Assembly: GCA_010645155.1 (NCBI GenBank)
Contig: CM021314.1
Span: 913,857-977,856, forward strand
Direction: 5' to 3'
DNA from: Tigriopus japonicus
Taxonomy: Eukaryota > Arthropoda > Copepoda > Harpacticoida > Harpacticidae
Length of the DNA stretch: 64,000 nt
In this document: positions 11,447-26,066 of the stretch, one piece after another
Layout of the letters: every line of letters begins with the position of its first letter
Numbering within the stretch: position 1 is the stretch's first letter
Program-made: the position numbers and the translations under genes
The notes under the pieces: model-generated
The model's input: the letters and a program-made list of their open reading frames with translations, nothing else
What the model was told of the DNA's origin: nothing
The model's database searches: none

Positions 11447-14308
11447 CTATTTGCACGGAATTGTTGTCGGAGTGAGAAGTGCCTGGTTCTCTTTGGAAGG
11501 TTGGGATTTGCCCTCCTTACGTCCACTCTCTGACCCTTCAGGCATGGGGCAAGTGATCTTGGCCGAGGGGTTGTTCAAAACCGTGTTGACCAGATCCACG
11601 TGATCTTCCAGTGGAGTGACGATGACTTTACGATGAGCAGGAATGTCATCGTCATCTTCATCGTCGTAATCTTCATCGTCCGTCTCACGATGGTCGTCAT
11701 GGTCAGAGTGTTGTTGTTGTTCTTGTTGTTGGTTCTGGTAGGCTTCATAGTCTGGGGATGTGGGACGGGGAGTGTCCTCTTGAATCTCTTTCTTGATGGT
11801 GGCCTCAATGGCCGATGCAAAGTGGAATGGCAAGTTACTGGACGAGCCGTTAGGTTCGGTCTTAATCTCTTGTTCTTGGACTGGAGATCGAGAGCCTGCA
11901 AAAAGGTAATGAACTTGGTTAAAACATGGCTGCGAATGGAACAACAACTCAATGATCCAATGGTACCTTGTGAGTGGTTTGAATTGGATGTGGCACCCAT
12001 GCGATCCAGGGAACCTGGCTTTTCTGCGCTGAGTACAATGTCTTCATGCGTGGGTTTGCACGTGGTGGTCTTCCAATGAGTGCGCAGACCAGATGCGCTA
12101 ATGTAGGATTTGGAACAGGTACTACAGGTGTAAGGTCGCTCATTTGTGTGGAGACGTTGGTGCAGCTTCAAGTGCACGTATTGGGTGAAACGAGCGTCAC
12201 ATTTTTCGCAAATGTATGGTTTTTGACCAGAATGTAGCCGCAAATGTGTTTTCAAGTTCGAAGTGGAACTGAATCGCTTTCCACATTCTGGGCAAGAGTG
12301 GGGTCTCTCTCCTAAAGTATTAGAGAAAAATTCTTGTTAGTAAGTCATTTTGAGGTTAAGAAATGGCATCATGTATGAGATTTAACTTACCCGTGTGAAC
12401 CAAGTTATGCTTCTGTAGGTGAGCCAGTTGAGTGAATTGCTTATGGCATACGTCGCACTTGAAGGGCCGGTCGCCGGTGTGGGTACGCAAATGAACTTTC
12501 AGGTTGGAGAGTTGCCCAAAAACCTTATCACACGTTTCACATCGATACTCAATCTTCCCATCTTTCTTCTGAAGTGGATATGGCAAGGACTTGTAACCCC
12601 TTGTTCCATCGTGCGTTCCAGACATGCCCGATAAAGAAGGTGTTGGTGACGATCCCGGTTGCTGAGGTGTACTGGTTGGGGGAGCCTGGGGTAAAGGTAA
12701 GTGTCCCAGATCCAGACTATTTGGTGGTGGATTGTTTGGAAACAATCTAGAAAGCGCAGGAGGTGGCCCTCCACTTGTAGGCAAGGTTGGAAGTTGGGGT
12801 GGGTTAACGGGGAATCTCATCCGAACTTGGGGAGCAACGTATGGATTTTGCGGCACACTAGCCGGCAACTGCAGATGAGAGGAGGTCTGTGTGGGATGGT
12901 TTCCATTCAGAAGGAGGAATGGCGGTAGATTGGATTTTCCCTCGTTCATGGTGGCTTGTGAAGTTGTGAATGGTATTCTGATCTGATGAGGGATTGACGG
13001 CTGATTCGGTAACATTGGAGGCGGTGCCTCATGCTTAAGCATTATATTGTCGATGGAGTCTCGACGAGATGTCACACATTGCGGAAGAATGTGTTGTTGT
13101 GGCAAACTGACAGTATTCGCCGAGACGGGCGTTGAATATTGATGGGCCAATGGTGGTCTGCTCACGGTTACGTTGGGTTGGGCCTTGTGAGACAAGTTAT
13201 TGAGATGTTGATTAGGATGGTACTGTTGCTGGTGAGCAGGCTCCACATTCAAAGGCAGCAAAGTTCTGGGTGGACTGGGGCTTGATCTTTGATGGACAGG
13301 AGAGCTACCTCCCGATGAGCCACCACTGTGGTTTTCTGATTTGTACATTTTCATTTTGTGCCGTCGATAGCTATTGGAAGTTTCAAGGGACTCGATGCTT
13401 CCCTCGGTGGAGCATCTCTTCCTTCTGCCTCTATTTGGGAACTCTCCAGCTTTTGTGAGATCCAATGCATTGGGCGAGGCTGACCCTCGACCATTAGATG
13501 GTGATGTGGTACCTGCAGGAGATCCTGTGTATCCCGAGTCGGAAATGGGACTTCCCTTTCGATCTCCTTGGAACATGGAATGTGCGTAATTAGACTCGCC
13601 AACATGGTTGTGTTCCAAAGTGTCAGGTACACGGATATCTTCCTGTCGGCTCATGAAACCTGATGGGATTTGGTCTTTGAGAAGCTCTAATTGTTTTTGC
13701 TTCTGGAGGATCTGTTTGACTTGTTCCATGGCCCTTTGTTTTTCAGTTTCTAGTTCTTTCTCCTGTTCCTCAATCATTCCCAGGCTCTTGATCATCTCGC
13801 CACCTGTCATGGGAAAGCCCAAGCGATCGGCAAACTCTTTGCAATACCACACAGTTAACTCCTCATCGGCTTGAATGTGTTTGATGGTGAGGAAATAAAT
13901 CTCATTGTCCTTTTGGTAAGCCACTAGATTTTGGGTGGCAGTTTTGTAAGCCGGCTGAATGTAGCGCATCCAATTAGCACGAGAGGAGTCTTTGCCATCC
14001 ACGTAAAATTTTATGCGATTGGCGTTCTTGTCATACACTCGCCAAAAATAGGTCTTATCTTGACCAGGTTCCACTTCTTCTGTACGATAGACTACACCAA
14101 CCATAGGACCAAACTTTGTTCCTCGAGGGATTATGTCCTTAGCCCACACCCCTGACACTGAATTGACTGCTGAAGGTCGGATTGCCAAATTCGGGGGTAG
14201 GGAATCTCGTGCACGGGTTGGACAAACTTGAGGTGTTTGAGTGTCTTGGACAGTATACACTGCTAAGCTGGATAGATGATCCTCGGGGACACTTTGCCAA
14301 CCTTCCAT
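11447..14308 (-). CDS. Blimp-1: PR/SET domain zinc-finger repressor, Blimp-1/PRDM1 orthologue
   Basis: Three exons on the minus strand, 14308-12391, 12311-11967 and 11895-11447, join in phase 1 with introns of 79 and 71 bp and encode 903 residues. A PR domain lies near residues 45-175 ([47 protein letters not shown]). Five zinc fingers span about 588-724. The first four are C2H2, with the PRDM1-specific wording [38 protein letters not shown] and [10 protein letters not shown]. The fifth is C2HC. A long Pro/Ser/Gln-rich region separates the PR domain and fingers, and the C-terminus is Asp/Glu-rich. PRDM1 proteins are sequence-specific repressors; the Drosophila orthologue acts in ecdysone timing and tracheal development. 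The ATG directly abuts a splice acceptor (GATTCTAG|ATG), so at least one upstream, probably noncoding, exon exists that I could not place. Confidence 0.95.
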
Positions 14309-14751
14309 CTAGAATCAAAAACGGATAGTATGAATATTTTGGATTGAATAGGGGTTTCGCTCTTGTCTAGCTAAGAAAGGAAAAGTGATCAGGTCGAACA
14401 TCAGACTAACTAACCTTTGTCGATTGTATGAAAAGGGCTTGTTGAACTAAATAATTGATTGCACTGAGTGTGTGTTTATTTGTGTTGTCTTGTAGAGATG
14501 TCTCTTCACACTTATAGGAAATATCACGATTCACATTGTTTCACGGACAGCATCCACGAACTGAAATCAAGTCTGGACTCTGGGTGCCCTGAACCATTTC
14601 CATGGAGAGCTTGCGCTGAACTGAAGAGGGAAAGAGATTTTGCCTTCATCACCCCTCTCTCCTCTTTCTTCCTACATAGAGTATGACTCTCTTCTAGTGT
14701 GAGTGAGTGTGGTGTGTCTCTCTTTCCTCGATCGCAATATTCAGACATTCG

Positions 14752-14778
14752 CTCGTTCGTTCGTTCTTTCGTTCGTTC
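14752..14778. repeat. (TTCG)n-type microsatellite
   Basis: Tandem GTTC/TTCG tetranucleotides with one interruption, about 450 bp upstream of the Blimp-1 first coding exon. Confidence 0.8.
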
Positions 14779-14998
14779 CCTCAGTTCTCGGACAACGGCG
14801 GGCAACAACATTCACTACATACACTCTGTGGCCCAAGCCTCCTCCGCAAGCTCCCCAGTCTGGGAACAACGCGTTCGTTGCCGTCGACGACTTCGGGGAA
14901 CGAACGATCTTCTCCTCGGATTGCGGAGGGTCTCGACGAAAGTGCAATGCCCTCTCCATTTCATTCCCCTCTTCTTCCTGACTAAGCCTCCACTCTTT

Positions 14999-15017
14999 GG
15001 ATGGATGGATGGATGGA
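14999..15017. repeat. (GGAT)n microsatellite
   Basis: Four to five tandem GGAT units, in the Blimp-1 upstream region. Confidence 0.85.
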
Positions 15018-16389
15018 ATGATCATGGCTATGGGCGACTGGATGACTAGTACGACTACTTCTGCGGGATGAGGCAGTTGCTCCTACTCTAGTTCGTTCAT
15101 AAAAACCCCCGACGACGACTTTGGTGTTGCCTGAAATTTGGTGTACCAGGTACCGACTACGTACACCACATTCTCAAGTCACTTGAGTCCATCCACGAAA
15201 CGGCCTAGTACCTATGCTACAAACAGTAGACATAGGTACTGCTCAGGAGCCCAGGATGATGGAAGGGGCGCGTAGCATAGGTATAGGGTATGTAATGTGT
15301 TCCTACATTGAATGATGTGGGGGGAGATCAGGTAGGCGAACGAGCAGAGGGTGAAGGAAGGGCTTCTTTCTGACTGGCCAGACTGCATGAGGGAACTGAA
15401 GAGGCTTTGTTGCCGGACTTGTTCTCCAACATTCACTCATGGGTTCATCATGGTCCTGGGCAGTGCGCAGAGAGTGTTGCTTGCCAATGCATGGGGCAAT
15501 GGCTTCTTCCTTCATACTGTAGGAAAGGTGGTCGTAGTAAGAGTAGTGGTGATGGTGATGGTGTTGCTGGCGGCGGTTGGTATCTTTCACCTGTGGTTGT
15601 GGCGGCTTACCACTCTCTCTGGTCTTGTTTTCATTTCACATAATCTCCACATAAGAAAGGGAAGCAGTCTTTCCCCTGTTCAAGCACATTGACGTACACA
15701 TCCTAAGGCACTTGCCAAGCCCAAGTCGTTCCTCAGGCCCCTACCGATTGAACACCACCAGACATTTGGTGAATAATCAATCCTCTTGTTTGATTAGTAA
15801 TTTCATGAAAGAAAAATATAGTACCTTGATTGTACACCAGATGTTTTTTTTTCGTTGCATCGTTGACAATGATTGCCTTCCCTCTTATTTGAGCTGCATG
15901 GTTTCTCACTAGTTTGGTTGGAAATTGCTTGGAAAACGAGAGAGAGACAGAGGTAGGCTACTCTCGTCGTCTTCTTTGTGCTCTCCACTGGAAAGACGCA
16001 TTGCCAACTGAAAGTATGCTTGCTTCGTGGAAATGACGTTCCTTTTCAACGATTACCTGTAGCTTCTACTCTCACATGGTAATCGCAACTTGCTTTGCCT
16101 CCAGAGTTTTAGTTTCATTCCAGAAATTTCGACGTAGCAAAAACTTTCAAAACCAAAAATACTCTATTGAAACGTCAACAAAAGCAAATGTTTTAGGAAA
16201 AATCAAGAAATTTGTCAGAAGCTCAACAATTCTGCTTCACTTCAGACGATCTTTTTTACAACTATTCCACGTGTATTGCCATCATTCCTACTACTATCAC
16301 TATCATTATCATTATCATCACATCCTCTTCATCTTCAGCACCTTCTGGGCGCCAACATTGGGATAGTACCTAGGGTGTTGCTAGTATTT

Positions 16390-16440
16390 GGTTGGTTGGT
16401 TGGTTGGTTCGTTCTTTCTTTCTTTCGTTCGTACGTACGT
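16390..16440. repeat. Compound (GGTT)n / TTCT / (GTAC)n simple-sequence tract
   Basis: Five GGTT units run into a TTCT-rich stretch and then GTACGTACGT. Three adjacent tetranucleotide motifs make this a compound microsatellite. Confidence 0.8.
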
Positions 16441-18332
16441 AAGAAGGCAACCAGTGGGTACGTTGGTTGGTTCATCAGTGCTTCATAGTTCATGCCATCA
16501 ACCAACACCAGACCAACAACTATCTTCCTACCTGAGCAAGTCTGAGGAGGAGCTTGGCCATTTTGCCGAGATCTTGCCCTGAAGTGGGCGAAGAAAAGCG
16601 AAGTCTCTTTAACTGTTTACATGGGAGAAAGATTTGAAGCAAGTCGACTTCGAAAACCACTTTTTTCTCGTTCCAAGCCAACCCAACAAGTTAGCAATTC
16701 AGCCATTCACAACTGCTGCTCGCCATCGTCTTCCCTATCCATTACTAAACAACTCCACTCCGATCCACATGCGTTCATGCGTGGCAACAGGGAAACCAAG
16801 TGCCTGAATTCTCATCTAATAACACACTCTTCCTGACCTAACGAAACATAGCCAAAAACATATATCCTTTCCAAGTAAATATTTATTAGACTCGGACCCC
16901 TCTGATCCGAGACAAAGACCGAGTCTCGGAACGTTCTAGAAGCGGGTAAAAGTTCTCCACGAGAAAGTACGGCTAGCCACAACAGGTGGTTGTGGCCGTG
17001 ACTGAAGAATACACAGGTTTCTGTTGTGCCTGAATTACCTGCGTGAGTATGTGAGGGGAGCCTCTCAAAAGCCAATCAATTTCATTTTTTTTCTGCGTTA
17101 CGAGAAACAGGTTGCCAGCAATGAAAGCTGGGTTGGGTAGAAAATAGGCATTGCTTGAGCGAGAGAAAGAAAAAAAAAGACTTTCCTTCATGGACGCCCA
17201 AACTTTAGATGCAAAGCAGAATCAAGAAGAGACTTGTGAGATCGTTTGGTTTTGAAAACAAAATAAAACAGAAGAAAAATAGAGATAGAGTTTCATTCAC
17301 AACAGCATTGATCAACATATCATGCCTTGAAAGTTTTGAATGGCCCTGGGTTTATCAATATTTCTCGCTTTTCAGGTTACTTTTAGAACCTGAAGATGAA
17401 CAAAATAGGGCTCCCAAAATTAGCTGACGTTTAGATAAAAAGGGAGTTACGTAAATATGCCATCAGTACGTTTCAGAGAAAACCATCGAAAGAAATTATC
17501 CAAGTGCGGAAAAGGCAATTTGGTGGTTTTGCGACGTGAATCTTTTGTGAGTCATTTGAGAATCAAACGTTCTTGGAAGTTGGTTCCGGCGAAATCACAC
17601 TTTCTCTCCCAAGCTCTCCAAATGGAAGTGGAAGTGCATGATGATAGCCATGATGATGATGACGATGATGACGTCGAATAGTACAACTCTGTACAACCGA
17701 ATGGAGCTCCAACAGGCAACAAAACTGACACAGAGGATTGGTTTTGCGTTGTAACAGCAAGCTAACGGTTCTCGAATGACGACCATGTTTTGTTACTTTG
17801 GAAGCTTCTTCCCATTACCTCTCACACTAGCATCCGATTGCCTTTTGGATGAATTGGCTGGTGAAAATATTTCAACTATGCCTACTAATTGCATGAATTT
17901 TGGACATTTCACCTCCAAGCCGAGTCTGTCATCAAGAAGGTCGTCTGATCTCCAAAAGAAGGCCCAAAATCCCACGATTAACAGGTCATTCAAGGTCTAG
18001 TTGAACAATGTGCAGGTGGATTTAAAAGGCTGGCAGAACTTCCCCAATCTTAGGATGAAAGACGAAATCGAAACACGGTTGAGGCCCAGAAACAAACTTC
18101 AAATCGGGGAAGATTAAGGAACGACAACTATCTCGCACATTCTTCCCCAGCCATAAAACTCCATCGAGTTAAAGCCAGTTAACGTGGATGAGTTTTTGCT
18201 TCTATTGAAATGGAAGGGATTGAGACTGCGGGAAGCAGAATAACGACGAGGCCCGGGGTGAATGCACCCATCGGGGCAATGCTCTTCGATGAGGATGGAC
18301 AAAAAATCTCCCCCAATCTCTCACTCGTTCTT

Positions 18333-18354
18333 TCTCTCTCTCTCTCTCTCTCTC
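18333..18354. repeat. (CT)n microsatellite
   Basis: About eleven uninterrupted CT dinucleotides within a pyrimidine-rich stretch. Confidence 0.9.
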
Positions 18355-21300
18355 CCCTTCCATTGACGACAAGTCTTTCTCAGACTCAACCTCCCATGAG
18401 TCGTCAAGAAGTGTGGAGATCAGAAGGCGAAACAGGGTCATTGTCATCGACATCGACATCTCTCTCACCAAGCCCGCTAAGGTCGATAAGCTGATAAGCA
18501 AGCGCAATGAGACCTTGAGGGTTCAAAGGGCTCCCTCGGTTGAACCCTTTTTTATACTCGCTATTGCTTCTAGACAGACGGATTGTCAACAGAGAAAAGA
18601 CTTACTACACTCTGACCGTGAAAAAAAACAATTGCGGTGATAATTTTTCCGGAATACTGTCCCTCACATCAAGGGCCTTCGTTCAGTGAGCCTGAGAGCT
18701 TAATCCTAATCGCTTATCGTTGGTTCGAGACACGATGTCTAGCCAAGTTCGGGGAACAGGTCAGCAAGGGTAGGCGAGAGGGAACGAGGGAGACGTACAC
18801 TACCTAGGGATGTAGTACTACATACAGGAATGAGACGACTGGAACCACGAAGAGGAACGTGGAACAACGAAGAGAAACAACTCGAGGATGGATGGAAAAA
18901 GGAGGAGGAGGACGACGACGAGAAGGCCTTGAACGAGTCAGACGGCGGGACAGTGAATCCTTTTGAGACAGACACACGCACACACAGAGACATAACGATC
19001 AGGATGAAGCTGATGGCATTGATTTGAACCGGGGTGTTACCAATATCAAGGCTCATGCTGAGTGGCCTTTCTAGCTCAAGGTCATCTGCGGCCTGTCCTT
19101 AACTGGAGCAACTAGTGCGAGTTGTTTGAAATTGAACAGGAGACAGCGATGTCATCTCGATATCGGACTTTCAAAGAGCGGTATTGTTTAGAAGGATGCA
19201 AATGTGTCAATGAGAAAAAAAGTGATTCTCTCACTCGTGGAAGTGGTGGTCGATTATCCAGTGTCTGGAATTCTAAGTTTGCTTACGACTGGCCAGCCAG
19301 TCAGCCCTCTCGGTCTTTTTCTACTCCTTCGTCGTCGTCCCGGAGGACGCAGACGCAGACGCCGAGTAGTGGGTCGCCGTCACTGTCGACGACAATGTCG
19401 ATTAAGGCACAAAAAAGGGTCTGGATCTCAGCCACATTTACAAATTCCCGTCTCACAATTCTCCTCGAACAACGAGGACCTGAAACAGCATTACGATTTT
19501 TACTGTTGCCACTGATATCCTATCTGCTAGGCTGATGTACAGTAAGCACCGTCTGGGTTCTGGTCAAGTTACTCATACAATCGCGATCGATTGAATGAGT
19601 GAGGGTGGTTGGGTAAAATGGTCATCACGCCCACGCATTTACAATAACATATGGTTCTATTTTCAGGATCACTTGGCACGAACTTTTTTGACAGTGACTG
19701 TTGACCAAAGTTCCAAGAACTTGGTTGTTGGAAAATGGTTGCTTCAAGTCATGTGGACGAGATGTGGTTTTGGGGGTTAGCGTAAGTTCTTATTGATGAG
19801 TGAGAAACCCCGGATATGAATTTCTTCTTGATCATTTTCAAGAGATTTAGTTAATAACTCGCTCCTAGGGTGGAGAACCACTTTTGATATCTGACTTGAT
19901 GCTACTGAACCCATCGAAAAATAAATACCGTGCATTGCTGTTCTTAACTCTTTTGTAGTACTCGCAAATACGAAAATTTTCTTCCAGCGGATGTAAACCA
20001 TGTAACCATGTACACCACGTAAGAAAGCCAAGCGTTTTCAGTGATTCCCCTAAAAGTACACTACCTTGACGACAGTTTATGCATGACAAAACCAATTGGT
20101 GAGACTACCACAAAAGGGAAGACCGTGGAAAAAATCGAGAGTTAGAACCACGCCATATTTGGGGATCGCCAAAGACGCCAAAGAGAAACATATTTGCAAC
20201 CTAAGAAAGTTAAGTTCAATCCATCAAAGGCGGTGTATCTTGGTAGCAAATAAACTCAAACATATAGATTTTTGAGCAATATTGAAAACTGAGACATTAT
20301 GCTTTAGTTGAATTGGATGACGTCTGAAAGAAGAAATCCAGTTTTTGAGCACCCCCAAAAATTGATCACGTTTCGGCAACTTTAATAGCAGTTACTTGCT
20401 AGAATGACAGTTCAGTTGTTTGTATTTTTCATGCTGCATGTGCTGCACTTATACAGTAGGTCAAGATTGTATTTCGTAATAGTTCCACACTTAAAACACG
20501 GTCACTAATCTGGATGGCAATTAAGCCAAACGCTTGAATATTTGTCTATGTATTTTGTGTAAAGTTCGTCGTGGTTTGTCTCTATTTGATTTTTAAAATT
20601 TTACGCCTGGGATACCATTCCTGGACACGACCATTTTTAGCATATATTAGCATTTTAAGAAGTCTACTCACACATGATATGATGTCCTTCATGGTGATCT
20701 AGGTCAAACATACATGCAGGTCAAATCAGATCCACGAGGTCAGTTATGCCCGTTTCTTCAAGCAAATGGTTCCATAAGAAGGGGGATTTGGAAGCGAGAA
20801 TCAGTCTTCTTGGGATGTTTTGAGCAGGGTCTTGTGTGTGTGGATGTGCGAAAAATATAGTCTAAAGTAAGGCAAGCTTAGTTGTGCTTTGGACCCTTGG
20901 ATTGGGCTGAGGGCGGATAGTTATGCATCATGGTTGACTGTTTGTTGGTCAGAGTCGAACCTGAAACACAAGCAAGCTCAAGATGTACGGACAACATACC
21001 ATTGTATATCAACGGATCAGAACAGGCACGAGACTTTTCAACTCGTGACACGATTTACTCAGTCGTCACGTGGAAGATTTTAACTGAGCCAATCTATTCT
21101 GAGAATAAACTGTTTAACGACAATGATGATCTCTGATAACACAGAATAATAATGCCTAGTCAACGATTCCGCGTTCATCACCCAGACAGCATGAAGATGT
21201 TGTTATGTCCCAAACGAGCTCAAAAGAGGCTTTCGAACTTTGAATCGGTCTCGTCAGGTTAGTGAACCCATCAACATAATAGCTTTGCTGCACACCTTGG

Positions 21301-24300
21301 GCGTGCCATAGCATAAGTTCACTTTAAAAGAGCAAATACAAACGGAATTATGCGACCGATCAGTTGTTTTAAAATGCTTTTTATCTGTTCATTTTTGATA
21401 GAACTCTCCCCACTTTTTAACTAATGTTCTTGGCAATAAAAATGTTATGGAAGGATTGTTCTGTTCCACTTGTGGCATAAAAAATATTGAATGCTGAAAC
21501 TTCTCAAAAGAATGTGATTGTCATGGCCTTAGAGTTAGTTGTGATAAAAGAATCATCAGTTTGAACTCTGAATTGAAGGACCCATGAATTGTTATTGCCT
21601 TTCAACGCGCACGTGCAAAAATGAGAACGAATCGCAACTTATCCATTGATTGATTGTTCGTTGAGGGTATTCATCTCTCGTTTGGGAGCAATGGTGTTAT
21701 GCCAGTGATTGAAGAGATTCAAACCAAGGCCACCTAAAAATTTGATCTAAATGCATTATTCATAATTTACGTTTAGTTATAGACTTAATGCATCTCAACG
21801 AAAGTCAAGGAATTACTTCACTTCTTAGCAATGCCAATGAATTTCAGGGAAAGCGAGACTGTACGCTTCCCAAAAAGAAAGACGGGAAGTTAGACAAATG
21901 ATTGTTAATGTGGAATCCTAACTCCCAACTAAAGTCGGAATGGGCTTTATTCTAAAGAGAGTCGTTATGGCTGTTTTTGTCTATTATTTACGCCAATGCT
22001 TCCGTCTCTCGCCAATATTCCACACTCGAAGTTGGAACGCCTTAAAATTGTTTTCTTATCTCCTAAGTTTTCTTCATTACTTTATTCATTATTTGACGAA
22101 CTCGATCGTTTCTTGAAGTAGTCTTAAATCGTATCACCATTGTATTCATATAAGCGTGTTTAGATCGTTATTTTAGGACCCAAAGCCGTAAATTCAGAAG
22201 TAAGTAAGGCCCTCATAATTCGATGGAAAATCCAATGGCTTTAAATAAGCCGACCACGTGTTGCAATAGTTTTCTAGTGAAATCTCAACTAAGATTATGT
22301 CTCAAAAAAGTTGTTTAATAGGTAACACATATCATGGATTTCAATCTGCAAGTCATTGGAAAATCAACCTTGGCAATCTTGATTTCGGCCTTTCAATCTC
22401 TATATTTGTACTCCGTTTCAGAGGGGAATCTCAAACCTCTCATTTCACTTCATATTCCACATTACCTTTATTTTAATCATCCTAGACACTTGAACTCTTA
22501 GCTCAGCATGCTTAGAAGGTACCAAGGCAAATGTAGTCGTAATTATTCATAATCAAAGTTGTATATAAGAACAGTGTCTGTACGTTGTACACTTATTTAA
22601 ACAGCACATTGAAGGTTATTTTTGAATCAGGGCCCTCTGTGAACTAAAAGTGAGTTTTAGTCGGCACCAAAGTATCTTCATGGCTAGAGCAATTCTGATA
22701 TCAAGTAATCGTATATCCAACATTGACTGTCTTAGATCAGATACTCTTTCATGATCAAAAGCCTTTGTCCCCATAGTTGGTTCCAACTTATATTGTTGCA
22801 TAATTTTCTACGGTTCTTAATTCAGCTCTTTCTCGCATATTTATGACGCAACTGACACGGAATCGTTCCAATCCTTATCTCCAATCCGAATCCCAAGTAA
22901 TACGAGTTTGGAATGAAAGTGGTGTTGCTTCCGAGAATGGACAAACTTCATTCGGTTCATTGCTCTTATCCCCTACGTGGCTGTGTGGATGTATGTAATA
23001 GACTGCTTGGAATCTTGGAATGAAAAGTCTGGTTTTTGACCCGACTCTGCAAATATTGAAACAGTACAATGGCCATCAACTTCTGAGCGACTTGAACAAA
23101 ATAGACATAGACATGCTAATAATAGAACATCCTGAACATGCAGTTTCAAAGGAAGCTCCCTTACGCAATTTTATGCAGGAATGTTATGCTCATTAGTAGC
23201 TACACTCATCGCCAATTATGTGAACCCAAAGCCCATGATTGAGAATCTGGCAGCCCTGCTTTCCTCACACGTATTCAGATTATGGATCACATCCTCCCGA
23301 ATAGAGTAAATAGCCATTGAATAACTCAGAACTCGATAGTGAACTTCAGCTTGACTTTTTGAAGCTAAAATTCTGGGACATACAAAGTGTGTCTCCAAAT
23401 TGGATCCCAAAATCTACCCCTGGACAATAAATGGGCGTGTTTTGCTGTCAAGTTCCTTTTCCATGATCTTTTTGCCCCTTTTAGGATCCATAAATGTCCC
23501 CAGACGACCGATAAGTGCAATTATTCCTCCATAACCTTGACATGACTCACGAATAGGGCAACATTTTTATCAATAAAAGCAGGTCGTCTACACAAACCAT
23601 CAGATGCTTTAGGTTCTCATGATTTGAATGCCTTTAATAAACCAATTTCTTTTGTGAATGAAGTTTCTTGGTGAATTGTTCAATTTTCATATTGTCAGAA
23701 GCCTTTAAGTGTGCTAAATCTTTTCTTAGGGAACAGGCGTATCTGTTAAATCATTCATCCACTCCACCACTCACTTGCTTTGCATATCGATGAATGCGAG
23801 CTTCAACGTCCTCCGCCAATTTGTCAGGACAGGTGGTGAAAAGGCTTTTTAAAGAAAGTGACCGTTGAAACTGTAAACTGATTGAAGCATTGTCGGGAAA
23901 GCGTTGGGAGTTTAAATATATCCCAACGTGGCTCATCCTTGCAAAACGAAATCCAATCCAGAATCCGCACCCCCCCAAAATATCCCATTTGATTGTCGAA
24001 GGCGAAGAGAACTGTATTTACCCTACAGCTCACCTGTCACATCATCAGGAATAGAGGAAGCGCTCCTGAATGACGGAAACCGTTCATTGACCTAGCCGGG
24101 GTCACACTAAAAAAAGCGTACAGGATATTTTCGGACAATGACAGTTTAACACACTCGTTTAGCTATAACCGAGATTTTGTTCCTGACATTTGGAATCATT
24201 TTATCAATTGATGATTTATGGCATTGTACAGACTACTCGCTTCCTTTGAAATGATATCCCCGAGTGGTCACTTTCGCTGGTCTAGGGTCAATGATCCTTT

Positions 24301-26066
24301 CCGGTCAGCGAGAGTAGTAAAAATAGCGCATTTGTCTGGCTCACCGTCGCAAGTTCGACGCTGTCTGGGTCACTAAAAATAGGCTGACCAGCACCCTTGT
24401 CTCATTGGGGAATTTGGATAGTTTCACATAAATAGACTTTCTTTCCTCTTTTGAGGCAGGGGTCAATGACTGATTCACCACATTAGTCAATCTAGAAAAC
24501 TAGTTACAAGTTTGGGACGTACTCATTGTTTCTAACGCCTTCTGAGTGGTGTTACGAATGAAAAGTAAAAGAAAAAAAACATCAAAATGAATTATGATGG
24601 TAAATGAGCAGAAATAAATGAAAAAGCAACTTTTTAATCACATTTAGTGTCAACTGAAAAAATCCTATTTTTAGAAGAAATAAAACGAAAACGTTCATCT
24701 TCAGTTATGTCTCAAGCGTTCATTTTTACCGAAAGGTCTGGGCACAGGTGATTATGAAACATCTTTCTGCCAATTATCATCATACACAAGAAAGTGGAAT
24801 TCAATTTCTGCACTTGTTTTGTAACCTCTAAGGTTTTGCGAAAGACAGACATGAACTTTATCATTTGGCATTGGGTACACATAATCGATAGCCATCTTGC
24901 TTAAAACTTCTCCTCTATTTTCCTGTTACGTCAATTACCTAGTCAGATAGTAGAACCAAATTTCAAATACATTAGAATTGAAAAAAAAAACGGGCGGGCT
25001 AATGAAATCCACTTGTCAATTTATCCGTAGATTCCCTTGGCAAGACCATAAGCATACTCCTCAAAAATCGTTCTATCCTGCCGGCAATATTTCGCCAGCC
25101 CGCATGTCTGTGGAAGTGACCGGCCGACGGCTGAGCTGACCAGCACGCTTAAACAGACATTCCTCAGTCCTTCCATGTTTTACTATAAGACCGTCTAGAC
25201 GCCACACTAGACCTTCAACGGTGGGGTACCTTCGATTTCAATGACAGAGATTCAGAGGTGAACAACCCCTATGGACAAACACACCGCTGCAGGTACAAGG
25301 AAAAAGGGCAAAATGGAAAAACGAAATCTATGATTCATTCCGGAAATTCCGATTGGCTGAATTGTTTTAACATGTGAATGATGAACCATTGTTTAAGTTG
25401 TTTATAAAGTAAAAGTAAAGTTGATTGACATTTTTTCACTCGTTGGTGTGCCAAGTTTCACAATCTAGTGGACTGTGTATGTCCCCACACAAAGGATCTT
25501 TATAATCCTGCTTGCTCTGAGACACAAAAAGCGATATTTGACGGTTTAAGGCACCCAGAGCTGTAATTTTCTCGTCGTCGCAGTTGTCGTTGTTGCCGTT
25601 ACTGTTGTTCTCTCTGTCGTTCCCCTTTTCTTTTTCCCTTTTTTCTCCGTTGTGACGGAATTTCATCCGTTCGATGACCTCTCTGTCCCTCTCTGTCTTT
25701 CTTCCCCCCCCCTTTTTCCTTTCTTTCTAACTCCAAACTCCCTTCTCTTTCTGAAGGTGAAGACAGTGAACAAAAGAAACGAAAGCATAGATAGGCAATT
25801 CCCAAAACAAGCAATGTTTTACAAATCAGGTGTACTAATGCAAGGATGACTCAACGAAGGATATATTACAGAATACCACTTAAGGCCGAGTTACTACAAT
25901 GAAAATCAACGGAACATTTACTGCTTTGAAATAACCTCTCATTTCAGTACAATGCCAGGCCTTAAACTGTATTTCTGTAATTCGTCCTGAGAAATTAAGA
26001 TGTCCTTGACTAATGCCACCTTTTGACAAAACATTTGACATATATGTTTAGATAAGAGAGAACAGA

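Noticed and set aside
15351..15692. 113-codon frame in the Blimp-1 upstream region
   Set aside because: The product is Val/Leu-rich because of GTG/GGT simple sequence, with no ATG-anchored domain or splice context.
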